From: Synanceia verrucosa | Lineage: Eukaryota; Chordata; Actinopteri; Perciformes; Synanceiidae | Assembly: GCA_029721515.1 (NCBI GenBank) | Contig: CM056550.1 | Location: 28,120,619 to 28,184,618, forward strand | Direction: 5' to 3' | Length of the DNA stretch: 64,000 nucleotides | In this document: positions 13,301 through 21,534 of the stretch, in pieces | How positions within the stretch are numbered: position 1 is the first letter of the stretch | How the letters are laid out: every line of letters starts with the position of its first letter | The notes under the pieces: generated by a model | Seen by the model: the letters and a program-made list of their open reading frames with translations, nothing else | What the model was told of the DNA's origin: nothing | Database searches by the model: none | Position numbers and translations under genes: made by a program

Positions 13301-14266
13301 TCAAACTGAAGCTTGTTACAGACATGTGAGTTCTTGTTTTTGGCAGTAATCAGTATAATTCATCATGTTTTTATGATTACCTGTGTATTATTTGTGATGT
13401 GATAAATAAACAGGACGACATAAATGCTCAGATTAATGTTGCACCTATACAATGTCTCTATCTTGGATTTATGCAGAACATATGTAAAATAACAATCCAG
13501 TCTGTTTACTTACATACTGTTAAAGTCAACTATAATTACAGCACAGTTACAGTTGTCAATTCACAGACTGAGATTTTGAATGAAAAAACATAAGTCAAGT
13601 TTGTAAAATAGGATGCATTACTAAATATAACCAACAGTATATAATACAGTTAAGATACTGGCTTCATATCAATGAAACATTAATAACTGCTGAAAAAAAA
13701 GTATACACATACAACAGGTACTTTAACTAAATACACTTTGCTGCTGATCCATCTGTTGTAGTATGTTTGAAAGTGCAGGAGTTATACTGCTACTTTACAT
13801 AAATCAACTGAATATACCTGCAGGCTGCAAGTGACCCACCTGTTTGAAGCAGAAGGGCATGGTAAGTACACTGACTCCGACGATGCTGTTCACAACGTTC
13901 ATGATGAGTCCCCAGTTAGACGCCGTCATTTTGAACCGCTTATAGATCGTTACTCCTTTGGTGAGAAATTGTAAATGAACAGAGAGATACTACTGTCTGA
14001 TAACTGGTCCAAAGCGGAGACTCGGGTCCAAATTCCGTGTACTGAGTCCCTCGACGACCAGTGACGTGGCGCTGTCGGTAAAAAACCACGCACACAAGAG
14101 AGAACTGAGTTTAACGTTTGACCCACTTTAATGTTTCGTCGCTTTGTAAATAACACCAAGATGCACGCAATGCACTTAAATGACGAGCATCAGTCAGAAA
14201 GACTGAATCCAATAGCTAGCAAGCTAGCACAACGGTAATCGTTAGTTTCATTAGTTAATGCTCACC
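1..14266 (-). CDS. slc38a10: slc38a10 gene, 5' part (SLC38-family amino acid transporter), cut by the left edge
   Basis: This is a multi-exon gene on the minus strand. The coding segments, in transcript order, are 13929-13840, 12352-12235, 12070-12025, 11824-11731, 11556-11413, then either 9790-9666 or 8899-8775, then 5529-5427, 5217-5035, 3151-3040, 2087-1981, 1886-1733, 308-138 and 67-1 (continuing outside). Every junction keeps frame and gives about 504 codons. The product has an 11-helix transporter core up to about residue 395, then an acidic, proline-rich cytosolic tail. I recognise it as SLC38A10 from long near-identical stretches, such as the helix 4 loop (LPLSLQRNMM), YDSLDEPSVK and GGYMPPLRFK. 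The human protein is about 1,100 residues, so roughly half (the tail) is missing here. Family knowledge: SLC38A10 is reported to handle glutamine, glutamate, alanine and aspartate and to sit on intracellular membranes. Nothing in this sequence tests that. Confidence 0.95.
138..308 (-). CDS. slc38a10: slc38a10 coding exon 12 (acidic cytosolic tail)
   Basis: The acceptor is TGTGTAG|ACAATC and the donor GCTG|GTAAGA. The 171 nt encode residues 426-482. The product is rich in Pro, Glu and Lys and includes PPQIKGPVELP and EEVQLDRPG, both short islands conserved in the SLC38A10 tail. The exon is predicted to be disordered and cytosolic. Confidence 0.93.
309..1732 (-). other. slc38a10: slc38a10 intron between exons 12 and 11
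   Basis: A 1.4 kb intron. A G-rich stretch lies at 1,178-1,260. No further exon, RNA gene or recognisable mobile element was seen. Confidence 0.8.
1733..1886 (-). CDS. slc38a10: slc38a10 coding exon 11 (helix 11, start of cytosolic tail)
   Basis: The acceptor is CCTGCAG|CTGGTG and the donor CACACG|GTAAAG. The 154 nt encode residues 375-425 plus one base. Helix 11 (LVLCVGLGILLISTFTTLSI) is followed by a proline-rich stretch (APPPPAAV), where similarity to mammals falls off as expected for the tail. Confidence 0.93.
1981..2087 (-). CDS. slc38a10: slc38a10 coding exon 10 (helix 10)
   Basis: The acceptor is CTTTAG|TGGAAA and the donor CTCAG|GTTATA. The 107 nt finish a split Val codon and encode VETILGLTGATMGSLICFIC and PALIYRKIQKNGIISQ (residues 339-374). 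This is helix 10 plus a basic cytosolic loop. Confidence 0.95.
2088..3039 (-). other. slc38a10: slc38a10 intron between exons 10 and 9, with microsatellite
   Basis: An intron of about 950 bp. It contains a (GT)n run at 2,503-2,526 and a compound (TG)n(AG)n tract at 2,700-2,759. A moderately GC-rich block at 2,230-2,460 has short open frames in both directions, but no family was recognised and splice sites are lacking. Confidence 0.75.
3040..3151 (-). CDS. slc38a10: slc38a10 coding exon 9 (NAGNAG acceptor)
   Basis: The 112 nt encode residues 302-338 plus one base: KDGTFAAGGYMPPLRFK, then helix 9 (MITLCIVFGTMLGGILIPN). The donor is AACG|GTACTT. The acceptor is a tandem CGCAG|CAG|AAG, so the exon can start at 3,151 (with an extra Gln) or 3,148 (without). 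The longer form matches the triple Gln I recall from the family and was chosen. Confidence 0.93.
3692..4880. mobile_element. Tigger/pogo-like DNA transposon remnant, interrupted by a hAT-like insert
   Basis: The left end begins CAGTAATCCCTCGCTATATC after a TA, typical of Tigger-type terminal repeats. After an interruption (3,953-4,663) the sequence resumes. It ends near 4,820-4,880 with a decayed inverted copy that includes the GGGGTTCTGGAACGCAACC stretch often seen at the other end of such elements. No transposase frame remains, so it is a non-autonomous or heavily eroded copy. It lies in the intron between slc38a10 exons 9 and 8. The family name comes from memory of the terminal sequences. 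Confidence 0.6.
3953..4663. mobile_element. hAT-like non-autonomous element (MITE) nested in the Tigger-like element
   Basis: The ends are inverted: CAGTGTTG at 3,953 and its complement in CCCAACACTG ending at 4,663. Subterminal AGTAAC/GTTACT motifs are scattered at both ends, a hallmark of fish hAT elements. It is about 710 bp with no transposase frame. Target-site duplications were not recognisable, so the exact edges may be off by a few bases. Confidence 0.6.
5035..5217 (-). CDS. slc38a10: slc38a10 coding exon 8 (helices 7 and 8)
   Basis: The acceptor is GTCCCAG|GTGGGT and the donor CAGCAG|GTCAGC. It is 183 nt, 61 codons (residues 241-301), phase 0 at both ends. It holds VGFFGYVSFTE (end of helix 7), the extracellular or lumenal NFPSNLVTEM loop and helix 8 (VGFMMSVAVGFPMMILP). 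Confidence 0.95.
5427..5529 (-). CDS. slc38a10: slc38a10 coding exon 7
   Basis: The acceptor is CTCACAG|GCAGGT and the donor ATCACT|GTGAGT. The 103 nt begin with the base that completes the last codon of either exon 6 and end in phase 0 (residues 206-240). The product contains VLPTYDSLDEPSVKRM and the start of helix 7 (SSLNVVTIFYIT). Confidence 0.95.
5530..8774 (-). other. slc38a10: slc38a10 intron between exons 7 and 6b
   Basis: A 3.2 kb intron, AT-rich, with short (GT)n and (GA)n runs near 6,620 and 6,870. No exon-like segment with splice sites and family similarity was found. In particular, no third copy of exon 6 was found. Confidence 0.75.
8775..8899 (-). CDS. slc38a10: slc38a10 coding exon 6b, canonical form (helix 6 region)
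   Basis: The acceptor is CCCCTCAG|ATGGTG and the donor CAGTC|GTAAGT. The 125 nt encode residues 165-205 and two bases of codon 206. The product includes the RWEGVFRCLPI stretch and the FACQS signature (residues 202-206), the form I associate with mammalian SLC38A10. The segment corresponds to the helix 6 region of the LeuT-like fold, where the unwound helix contributes to the substrate site. It lies 766 nt downstream of exon 6a. Confidence 0.95.
8900..9665 (-). other. slc38a10: Intron between alternative exons 6a and 6b
   Basis: This 766 nt spacer contains a poly(A) run at 9,187-9,199, a (CA)n tract at 9,421-9,446, and on the transcribed strand several C/T-rich runs. It must be skipped or processed differently depending on which exon 6 is used, so it is a natural place for splicing control signals. 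None can be named from sequence alone. Confidence 0.7.
9666..9790 (-). CDS. slc38a10: slc38a10 coding exon 6a, alternative to 6b
   Basis: The minus strand has an acceptor TTTACTGTAG|ATA and a donor CACCC|GTAAGT enclosing an open 125 nt. The product starts IVLSSLRYGIISGSWL and ends CLPIIATTFCCHP. It is homologous to exon 6b (19 of 42 positions identical by eye) with exactly the same length and phases (0 in, 2 out). The split last codon CC+G gives Pro, so the join to exon 7 reads FCCHPQVLPTYDSL. The C-H-P signature resembles that of the classical system A/N transporters SLC38A1-A5. Leaving out both 6a and 6b, or using both, shifts the frame. Open frame, splice sites and homology all argue for a functional exon. 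Expression is not known. Confidence 0.85.
9791..11412 (-). other. slc38a10: slc38a10 intron between exons 5 and 6a, with microsatellites
   Basis: A 1.6 kb intron. A purine-rich tract (GAGGA repeats) covers 9,840-10,020, which is pyrimidine-rich on the transcribed strand and lies just upstream of the exon 6a acceptor. Long (CA)n at 10,202-10,248 and (GT)n at 10,336-10,366 follow. The rest is AT-rich without recognisable content. Confidence 0.75.
11413..11556 (-). CDS. slc38a10: slc38a10 coding exon 5 (helices 4 and 5)
   Basis: The acceptor is CTGAAG|GTGACT and the donor TTTACG|GTGAGC. It is 144 nt (48 codons, residues 117-164), phase 0 at both ends. It encodes helix 4 (LLLIAVSLFIVLPLSL), the QRNMMSSIQSF link and helix 5 (SAMALMFYTFFMF). 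The phase 0 end is what allows either version of exon 6 to follow. Confidence 0.95.
11731..11824 (-). CDS. slc38a10: slc38a10 coding exon 4 (helix 3)
   Basis: The acceptor is CTGCAG|CATG and the donor TTACAG|GTTTGA. The 94 nt complete codon 85 and run to residue 116. The product (MIGLMLGTCIAFYVVIADLG and the residues after it) forms helix 3 and the following loop, and is strongly conserved with SLC38A10. Confidence 0.95.
12025..12070 (-). CDS. slc38a10: slc38a10 coding exon 3 (46 nt, GC splice donor)
   Basis: A very short exon encoding residues 70-84 (AFHAYGKPGKTVVEM) plus two bases of codon 85. The acceptor is CTGCAG|CC. The donor that keeps frame with exon 4 is ATGAG|GCAAGT, a GC rather than GT donor. 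The nearest GT (4 bases further on, after 12,021) puts exon 4 out of frame. The joined codon is AG+C = Ser, giving EMSMIGLML, as expected for the family. Confidence 0.9.
12235..12352 (-). CDS. slc38a10: slc38a10 coding exon 2 (helix 2)
   Basis: The acceptor is TTACAG|TGTGGG and the donor TTGG|GTGAGT. The 118 nt encode residues 31-69 plus one base of codon 70. The exon carries hydrophobic helix 2 (GIVLGTLLLFFCSW) followed by the conserved SSTKRRTYAGL loop. Confidence 0.95.
12353..13839 (-). other. slc38a10: slc38a10 first coding intron
   Basis: A 1.5 kb AT-rich intron with short homopolymer runs (for example poly(T) at 12,590). No exon, RNA gene or mobile element was recognised. Confidence 0.75.
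13840..13929 (-). CDS. slc38a10: slc38a10 coding exon 1 (start codon, helix 1)
   Basis: The ATG at 13,929-13,927 has A at -3 and opens with MTASNWG, as in the known family N terminus. Residues 1-30 contain the SIVGVSVLTMPFCF stretch, the helix 1 signature of the SLC38 fold with its flexible V-G-V-S region. The exon ends in phase 0 at CAG|GTGGGT. Its 90 nt is exactly 30 codons. Confidence 0.95.
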
Positions 14267-14470
14267 TTTCTCTGCGACTAACGCGTCGCTGTCCCGTCTA
14301 CGTTATCATCGGTAATTTTCCGACAGTAAACCATTTATTCATCGTTGAAAAATGATTATTCACGTGTGTGCGTTTAAGCAACAGGTTAACGGAAACTGGA
14401 CGAAAGATAATAGCCACAAATCAAACCTGGATATTTTTCTGAGCCCGTATCCAGGAAGTGGAGAATGTAG
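14267..14470 (-). promoter_or_regulatory. slc38a10: slc38a10 promoter / non-coding first exon region
   Basis: Reading the minus strand upstream of the start codon, a good splice donor (AAAG|GTGAGC, last exon base 14,266) suggests a non-coding first exon of roughly 60-200 nt within a CpG-containing stretch. An ETS-type site (CCAGGAAGTGG at 14,451-14,461) lies just upstream. The matching acceptor before 13,930 could not be fixed; candidates lie around 13,950-13,970. The transcription start is therefore an inference. No TATA box was seen. Confidence 0.5.
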
Positions 14471-14569
14471 ACGAAGAAGTGAGAGAAGACAACACAGCCT
14501 GCCGGGACACTGCTGTGGAGATGCTCTTGCGCCCACTAGTGGCAACAACAGGAACACACCTCCCAATGC

Positions 14570-15160
14570 TCCTGTCCACTGTCTTTATTGAAATGTCCAC
14601 GGCAGTGATTTGGGATACCAATGTTCCCCTCCGATCCAAAATTCGACGATACTGCTCCGATACCGTTACTCTGCACAAAAACCTAATATGTTTGTAAAAT
14701 CAAAATTAAAAAAGTAAATGTGTTTCAAATTATAGCTTCATCAGACTTCATCAGACAGCTTCTTATTGTTTAATTATTAACAATTAATTAATAAAAGAGA
14801 AAAACAAGCATGACAACTGACACCATATAAACATTTATATCTTTAAATGCTTGCCGAAATATTTTAACACAATCATTCACCCTTTTTTGTTTAGTAACAT
14901 GTCAATCAACCTGAAAACCTTTCTACTTTCCTCAAATGTTCACTCACAGCCTCACTAAGATAACAATGTGGCATTTACGCAGACGAATTTCACATCATGG
15001 TAAAGTTACTTTCCACTGTGTTCCTGTTAATGATAAACTACACATGTACCCCCAAATTACTGACATTTCTATTCATATTTTATTATGAAAATCGATTCTA
15101 GAACATAAATATCTATTAATATTTCAATATTGATCTGCACACCACTAGTTCACGGTTTTA
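14570..15160. repeat. AT-rich spacer with possible DNA-transposon debris
   Basis: Phrases such as GATACTGCTCCGATACC (14,649-14,665) and ATATTGATCTGCACACCACT (15,127-15,146) resemble ends of fish hAT-type elements as I remember them. No complete element or terminal repeat pair could be drawn. No coding signal. Confidence 0.25.
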
Positions 15161-15499
15161 TCATTTGAAGGAGTTTGTGTTGTCATGTATTTCACTTTAG
15201 CCATATTCAACTTCTACTCAGGTAAGTAGCCTATTTTATTACCCTAAATTAATCAGACAGCTGTGGCTACTTTTCAGACGATGATTTTACGTTTTTAAAA
15301 AAAAAACAAAAAAAAACAAAACATATGACAGCTCATAAAATACGATGAATTGTTAAACATGAAGTCTGTGACACAAATTCAGTCTTTTGAGTTCTTCAAT
15401 TACGGTTTCAGACGACAATAGAGGCCGGTGTCCGGGCCACCAACCTCTAGGTGCCACCAAAACCCCACCAGCTGTCGTCAGCGTGTCTTTTTCTAACCG

Positions 15500-15620
15500 T
15501 GGCTGAATCCAACCAATAGGAACGCGTTATAGCCACGAAATGAGAAACCTGCTGTGATTGGTTCGCAGACGATGACGACAAGTCACGTGGATCTTCGTTT
15601 GGCGGCTGGGGAAAGTTTAT
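15500..15620 (+). promoter_or_regulatory. Candidate promoter with two CCAAT boxes and an E-box
   Basis: It contains CCAAT at 15,513-15,517, the inverted form ATTGG at 15,557-15,561 and a CACGTG E-box in the context GTCACGTGG at 15,584-15,589. All lie within 80 bp in a CpG-containing stretch that is richer in GC than its surroundings. It sits 1.2 kb beyond the slc38a10 promoter and points most naturally to a transcript on the plus strand. The motifs are seen; promoter activity is inferred. Confidence 0.45.
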
Positions 15621-15639
15621 GCTAGCTGCTAACAAACAA

Positions 15640-16334
15640 ACAATCATTTAAACAGTGGAGCAGAGAAGCAGCGGTGGAGAGGACGAACAAAAAAAAGAAA
15701 GTAGAGACATGTCACACTTTTACGGACCAACTTGTTTTTTATTCTATAAAGTCTGCTTGCTAGCATGGAGAGGACGATGTTAACATGCTAACTAACAGAG
15801 AAGTGAAGGTATTAAAGTAAATTAAAATTGCACACACGTTAACAAACACATTTTTTTGCTGCTGATTTCTGCTTTTCCTGTTTGTCTGCAACGTTGTGTA
15901 AAATGTATAAATGCAACGACACTACAAAGTGTGTCACTTTCTAACATTTAACCTGAGTGCCCTGTTTTATGTATTTGTTCTGATATATTTTAGGAAGACT
16001 TTTAAACTGCATGTTCTGTTTTATGCACTTGTCCTGACACGTTAGGAAGACCATTTGTAACACTTTGCCCAGGAACTAAACTAGAAAAATAGCTTTTAGA
16101 CAGCTTCTGGCATTTTTTTTTTATACCATGAGTATTTATTCATTTGCACTTTCCCCTCTCCAATAAAACTAAAGCTGTCCCACCTTTTGAACCAGACCAG
16201 AGCAGCACCCAAGAGGACCTCAGCATCAGCATGTCAGAGACAGAGAGCACTGCGACTGCCTTCTGTTCAACCACCCCATCTCCGCCTCAGACCCATCTGC
16301 CCAACACCACAGCGGAAACCCGATGGTGGATAAG
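15640..16334 (+). other. Possible small transcript (two exons), unrecognised
   Basis: Downstream of the CCAAT/E-box cluster, a non-coding stretch ends in a possible donor (GAAG|GTATTA, last exon base 15,808). A second candidate exon contains an ATG at 16,231 with an open frame of 34 codons (starts MSETESTATAF, ends AETRWWI) up to a donor ATAAG|GTACCA at 16,334. The frame is Ser/Thr/Pro-rich and matches no family I know. It could be the first coding exon of a lineage-specific gene, or a lncRNA. No continuation exon was found downstream. Confidence 0.25.
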
Positions 16335-16370
16335 GTACCATTTAGCAGCTCCACACTTTCTCTATTAGGC

Positions 16371-16762
16371 CTAATTTTTACCCATTTCAACCATTAACTT
16401 AATATCTTTTTAAACCATTTATCCATAGTAATATGTTTGGCTAACAGTGTCAACTGTTTAATCCTAAAGAACTGAGGTTCTCCAATAAAGAGAAAGATAC
16501 TGGGAATCCATTTTAATTTGCATTTATATATTGATCACCACTCAGAGTTGGAGAGTCATCCCATTCATATAACACTACCCTGAAAGTGTTTGCATAGGCC
16601 ACTGAGCAGCCCTCTGGTGCACTGAAGTATTGTTACAATTAAATAAAATCAACTTTATTTGTATGGCATTTTTCGTGCATTTCACAGTTCAAAGTGCCTC
16701 ACAGAGGCTAAAAACAACAGTGGAAAAATAAAAAACCCATCCTCCATCCCCAAATAAATTTA

Positions 16763-16803
<41 letters not shown>

Positions 16804-18020
16804 AGGCATGGCACTGAGACCTTAAGCAAGGAAAAAGCCACCTTTGGGAAACACTGGAGCTGAATATATATAAATACATAAATATATATCTAAATAAATA
16901 GATAATTAAATAAATCAATAAACATATAGATAAATAAATAGATGAGTTAATAAAAGACCTCATGTGTCGTACATCCTGCATGATATATACAGGTCTTGAT
17001 ATTGTTTTGAGGTTGTGGCCATAGACTGCAGCCTGTCATGATAAATCCTGTATAAGCTACAGGTGTTTCCAGCACATAATAATAAAAGTATATCAGATGG
17101 ATTGCGTGTGTGCGTGTTTTAAGTGTTACTGACACTGTGACGCGTCAGTCTAATAATATATATATAATAATATATCAGTCACATACAATACACACATAAC
17201 CTAGCACTTTTGCTGATGTTGGATTTTGAATGAAGGATTTTACTTGTAATTAAGTTGGCTGGTTTCAACACACATATGTTGTGTTGTTGCTAATTTTACT
17301 TAACTAAAGGACCTGACAAGGACTTCCATGGCGTGCTCTGCAATCATAACAATTCCAGCAGACATGCATGAGTCCTGTTTTTCCTGATGCCACAGAGATT
17401 CTCTTCAGGAAAGGGAAACAGGCAGCAGAGGGAGGTATGAGGAGGGGAGGATGGGGGCGAGACAAAAAAAAGATGGAAAAGATGGAAACTGTTGTAGCTG
17501 GGTTTATTTCAGCGGGCCCGGTGCCCTCTCTGATAGGCAACCATTGTGTTGTTTGACCAGGAAGGAGAAGAAGGGGCTCGGGGTTGGAGGATGGGGGTTT
17601 GACCTGGGAGCTTTCCACCAGCCGGGTGTGCTTTTCCCTGGGGACGGAGGATTTTCAGAGACGTGATGAAGCTTTGAGAGGTGGGGGGGGGGGGTTTGAA
17701 TTGTGTCAGAGTGTTTGTGTGTGTACGTGGTGTGCCTTTGTGAGAGTGTCCTGTCTGAGGAATTTCTGCATCCATTTAATATTATCTTCAGCTCTGAAAA
17801 ACACACCTTTATGGACTTAAATATTAGTTATTTTTAATCATACGCGTGTGTATAGTTTCTGTTTGTGCAGGATTCATTTTTTTAAACAATTGTTTGACAT
17901 TTAACTCCTCCTCCCCATAAAGCACTTTTCCAGCCTTTATGCAAGTGATACAAATAAAGTTTATTGTCATTACGTGTGCGTGCGTATGAGTGTGTGTGTG
18001 CATATGTGTGTGATCAGAGA
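16371..18020. other. Intergenic, with interspersed repeat fragment and (CA)n
   Basis: At 16,640-16,720, the phrase ATCAACTTTATTTGTATGGC followed by AAAGTGCCTCACAGAGG resembles a fish interspersed repeat tail found next to many elements. (CA)n follows at 16,768-16,801 and an AT-rich tract at 16,860-16,950. A G-rich block at 17,400-17,700 has no recognisable coding content. Confidence 0.4.
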
Positions 18021-18112
18021 GGTTAAGACAGGAAAACCCTGGCCATTGTGCACCAGTGACCCCTCAAAATCAATGTGACAGACCGGTTGATTGGCTGGAG
18101 GGTCCTGTCTCT

Positions 18113-18254
18113 CTGCACCTAATCACTCAAGGTAGACCCTCAGCCAGGCCTGCTGCGCTCACAAGTGTGTGTTTGTGTGTGCATAAATGTGTGTGTGTGG
18201 ATGTATCTGCGCCTGCATGTGTGTCCTTCTGCACCTAATCCCTCAAGATAGACC
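18113..18254 (+). repeat. Short direct repeat, 116 bp apart
   Basis: CTGCACCTAATCACTCAAGG and the bases after it (18,113-18,138) recur with three mismatches at 18,229-18,254. The spacing suggests a local tandem duplication of a roughly 116 bp unit that has since diverged, with (GT)n expansion between the copies. Confidence 0.6.
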
Positions 18255-18508
18255 AAAGGCCATGGGATGGGGTATTAGTGCAGTTACAGGGGGTCAAGCC
18301 AGCATGTGTGTCTGTGTGTGAGAGCTCTAGTGTGAGCACTACTCCACAGTAGTCCAATTAGGCTGTAGAGTACCTATGTATTTCTATGGGACTCAGTCAT
18401 GTGTGGAGGTAGTAGTGGATTTTTAGGGTGGGGTAGACGGGGCAAATTTTAGGGCAGATTTGGACGGATAACCCAGTCGGGGCGAAATTAGACGCAGGCA
18501 TCTGGATT

Positions 18509-18588
18509 TGACCTCGGGCCCTCACCGTGACCCCGGGTCACTCAGGGGTTGCGGGCCACAAAGCAGAGCGCTGACCCCACACAGGTCA
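18509..18588. promoter_or_regulatory. Cluster of nuclear-receptor half-sites
   Basis: TGACCT at 18,509, TGACCC at 18,528 and GGGTCA at 18,535 (everted, 1 base apart), then TGACCC at 18,572 and AGGTCA at 18,583 (everted, 5 bases apart), all within 80 bp of GC-rich, non-repetitive sequence. Half-sites of this type bind retinoid and other nuclear receptors. Function here is inferred. A (GT)n tract (18,707-18,764) follows. Confidence 0.35.
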
Positions 18589-18727
18589 AGCATGCGGGCG
18601 GCTGAAAGGACGCCTTTGTGGGGCCTGGCATGCTCACCATTTCCCATGAGCACCAGGGGACTGTGTCTGCCCAGGAAACTGGACCGGAGAGCAGGCCAGA
18701 CAAGGTGTGTGTATGTGTGTGTGTGCG

Positions 18728-18766
<39 letters not shown>

Positions 18767-19199
18767 ATGGAAACCATAATTGATTTTTGTTTATGTTTCT
18801 GCTTGTTTGCTCTATGATTATCTCTGACTGAAGGTCATACTGTAGTTTAGCCTGATTTTTATTTATGGCTGCGTTACTTGGCATGTGTTTGTTTTTGTGT
18901 GTTTTGGAGGGCAAGCTACAAACTGTCAGGTAAAAAAAAACTTGCATGTTTAAACTTCAGTTGAATGATTACATACCCCTCGCTTAAAAAAAATTAAACC
19001 ACCCTGGGGTTTATTCCCTTTCAAATTCAATCCACCTGAAAAGCTGACGTTTTTGGAGATACATGATTTTGTACTTTGTGTGTTTATGTTTGCGCATCAG
19101 GGAGAGAGATATGGCTTGGGTTTTTAGGCATGCCTGTGGTCGCTGCTTGTGTACATCTGTTAGCGCCTCCTTAATGAGCGAATGCACGCTGCCTCCAGT

Positions 19200-19570
19200 C
19201 CTGTGTGTGGCCCTTAGAGAGCGAGAGAGAAGCCCTCTGCTCCAGTAATCACATTTAATTACGCGCCAGCATTAGACGGCCTATGAATAGGGTTTTTAGG
19301 CAGGCCTCTCACACAGAAATTGGCTGCATCCAGCTGAACATTGCCCACCTTTGTCCTGCCTGTCCCACTATATTCTATTAAGACTTTGTCATTTGACCAT
19401 CAGTGAAGCACCACAGTCTAGCACTAACAACTGCTGGGCTAATACCACACATTAAAAACAGGAAGGTAAAGGGAACAATAGGTGTTTTTCTTGGCTGAAC
19501 GGCTTGCGTCTGCCCCATTAATGAAGCAAATGGACCACACATTAGACTCCATCCACAATTACATAGCACC
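19200..19570. promoter_or_regulatory. Candidate conserved non-coding block
   Basis: An island of about 370 bp of complex, repeat-free sequence between low-complexity flanks. It has TAATTA and TTAATGA homeodomain-type cores (for example TTTAATTACGCG near 19,254). No open frame fits it. It has the texture of a vertebrate conserved non-coding element, but conservation cannot be tested here. Confidence 0.25.
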
Positions 19571-20079
19571 TAGAATCAGAGATAAAGGACATATAGTCTC
19601 AAGACAATCCTGACGCTGCTTATCTGAGGTTTAAGCAAAAAACTTGCATGTGCTTCTTTTGGAGAGAAGAAATGGAATTTACTTTGTTAATCTCCACGGG
19701 TGGTTCTCGATCTGTGAAATCATTTTTTTTTTTTTTGTTTTAAAGATGACGTGATATTGCGCAAAAAGAGAGAGAGATGCCAAGTCACTGCACCGCTCAC
19801 TGCTGCATGCATGCAAGAGCCATAAGTGTTAATACTGGTATTAATCATTTACAATAATTATGTTCTTACTCAGATCATCTGGTTTTGGGCTCAACATGTG
19901 TGAACATCACAAGTTGGATAGTTCACAACCAAAACCAAACAAGTTACTCTAGCATGAAATCTTTTGGAGTGCTTTTACATCATTAATGCTTGCATTACAA
20001 GCATAAGGTTTTTGATGTTTTTTCCTATTATAAATCATCATGATAATGATAAATTCTTAGAATTAAATCTACAAATAAA

Positions 20080-20575
20080 ATCTCAGCATAACCAGTGGCC
20101 GTCTTCCTGGTATGAAAAACAGTGTTACAGGATATACTGTCAGATTGAATAGAAGTCTGTGAGAAAATGAACTTCATTGTCGCTTGATTTATTACCTCAG
20201 TGAATATGGTAAACATGAGTTTATGGTGTCAATCGCTAGTTTCAAGTTCAATAAAGTAATTTAGAATAAAACAAACCATAAAGCAGGGGATGTTTTAGTG
20301 CATGGCTGCCTTGTGATTGACAGGTTGCTACCATGGCATTGTCTGGTGGCGTTGTGCATTTTCAGTTCATGAACGTTCATTATAACATTTTAGTTGCCTA
20401 AAAATTGATCAGCATTAAGTGGTACTTAGCTCTTTCCTCTCATGACACTTCTGGTTGCAAAAAAAAAACAAGAAACAAGATGGCTTCAGAACAGCAGTCC
20501 GCAAACCAACAGGTGACGTCACGGTAACCATGTCCACCTCTTATGTGTCGTCTATGAGTATAATGCACTTTGGGC
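20080..20575. mobile_element. Fish interspersed repeat related to the foldback element at 40.8-42.0 kb
   Basis: It shares several phrases with the foldback arms: GAAGTCTGT, TTTATTACCTC, and GTGATTGACAGGT (20,313-20,325 against 41,077-41,089). It ends with GGTGACGTCACGGTAACCAT and GTCTATGAG, phrases I remember from an abundant fish repeat. No open frame, so it is probably a non-autonomous element. Confidence 0.5.
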
Positions 20576-20683
20576 TGATAACCCTTTCATCACTTTGACT
20601 GTTCATGTGTTTAGTTCCTCCTTTGACAGCAAGCAAGACTAATTTTTACATTAGTGTCTGTGTTTAGGGAAAAATATCTGCTA

Positions 20684-20685
<2 letters not shown>

Positions 20686-20760
<75 letters not shown>
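20686..20760. repeat. Compound (CT)n(CA)n microsatellite
   Basis: (CT)n runs directly into a (CA)n of about 45 bp. A second (CA)n lies at 20,896-20,930. Confidence 0.95.
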
Positions 20761-20762
<2 letters not shown>

Positions 20763-21534
20763 GTCTGAGATAGTGCCCAAACTGACCATAAATCCAGTGT
20801 GTTTTTAAAAGGCCAGACTCATAAAGAGAAGAGGTGACAGAGCAGCACTGATGGGTCAATATGGCCCCCGTCCTACCACACACACTCTCTCAGCACACAC
20901 ACACAGACACACACACACACACACACACACGTTACATATGCGTGAGGACACATTATATATGGATGTTGTATACATATCTACCCTCACACACATAGCGCAC
21001 ACTGAAGCACATGATGTACAGTATGTAGGGACCTGCATGTGACACACACACATGCAGACACACAGAGCCAGAGTGAAGTGAATGGTGTGTTTGACTGGAA
21101 CAGAATGACTGTGGGGATTCATGCTGGCTTTCCTCTATTAAACTCAGCAATAAGGCTCACTGTGTATGGGAGTGCTGACGTCCCTGCCCACCTCAATGAT
21201 CTATAGCCTGTGCGCGTGTGTCTGTGCGTGTGTGTGCGCATGCATGCTAAACTCTCTACCTGCTCCCAGTGATCTATAGCTCCAGGGGATTTTATATACC
21301 CATATACAAACATTTGTATGCATTTGTGTGTGTTTAAATCAATGTTTGCGAGCGAGCGTGTCCACATGGGCGTGCAGCTGCATGCTTCGCAGCTCCGCTT
21401 TGCAAAGGTTTGGGGTTTGGCACACTCAGGGAGGGAATTCCTTCGGATTCGGACCGAGACAGAGGAGGGTCTCACTGGTGACTCCAAACCTTGGACGGGG
21501 GAGTGATAATTTACAGTCGGTGCGGGCTGCAACT

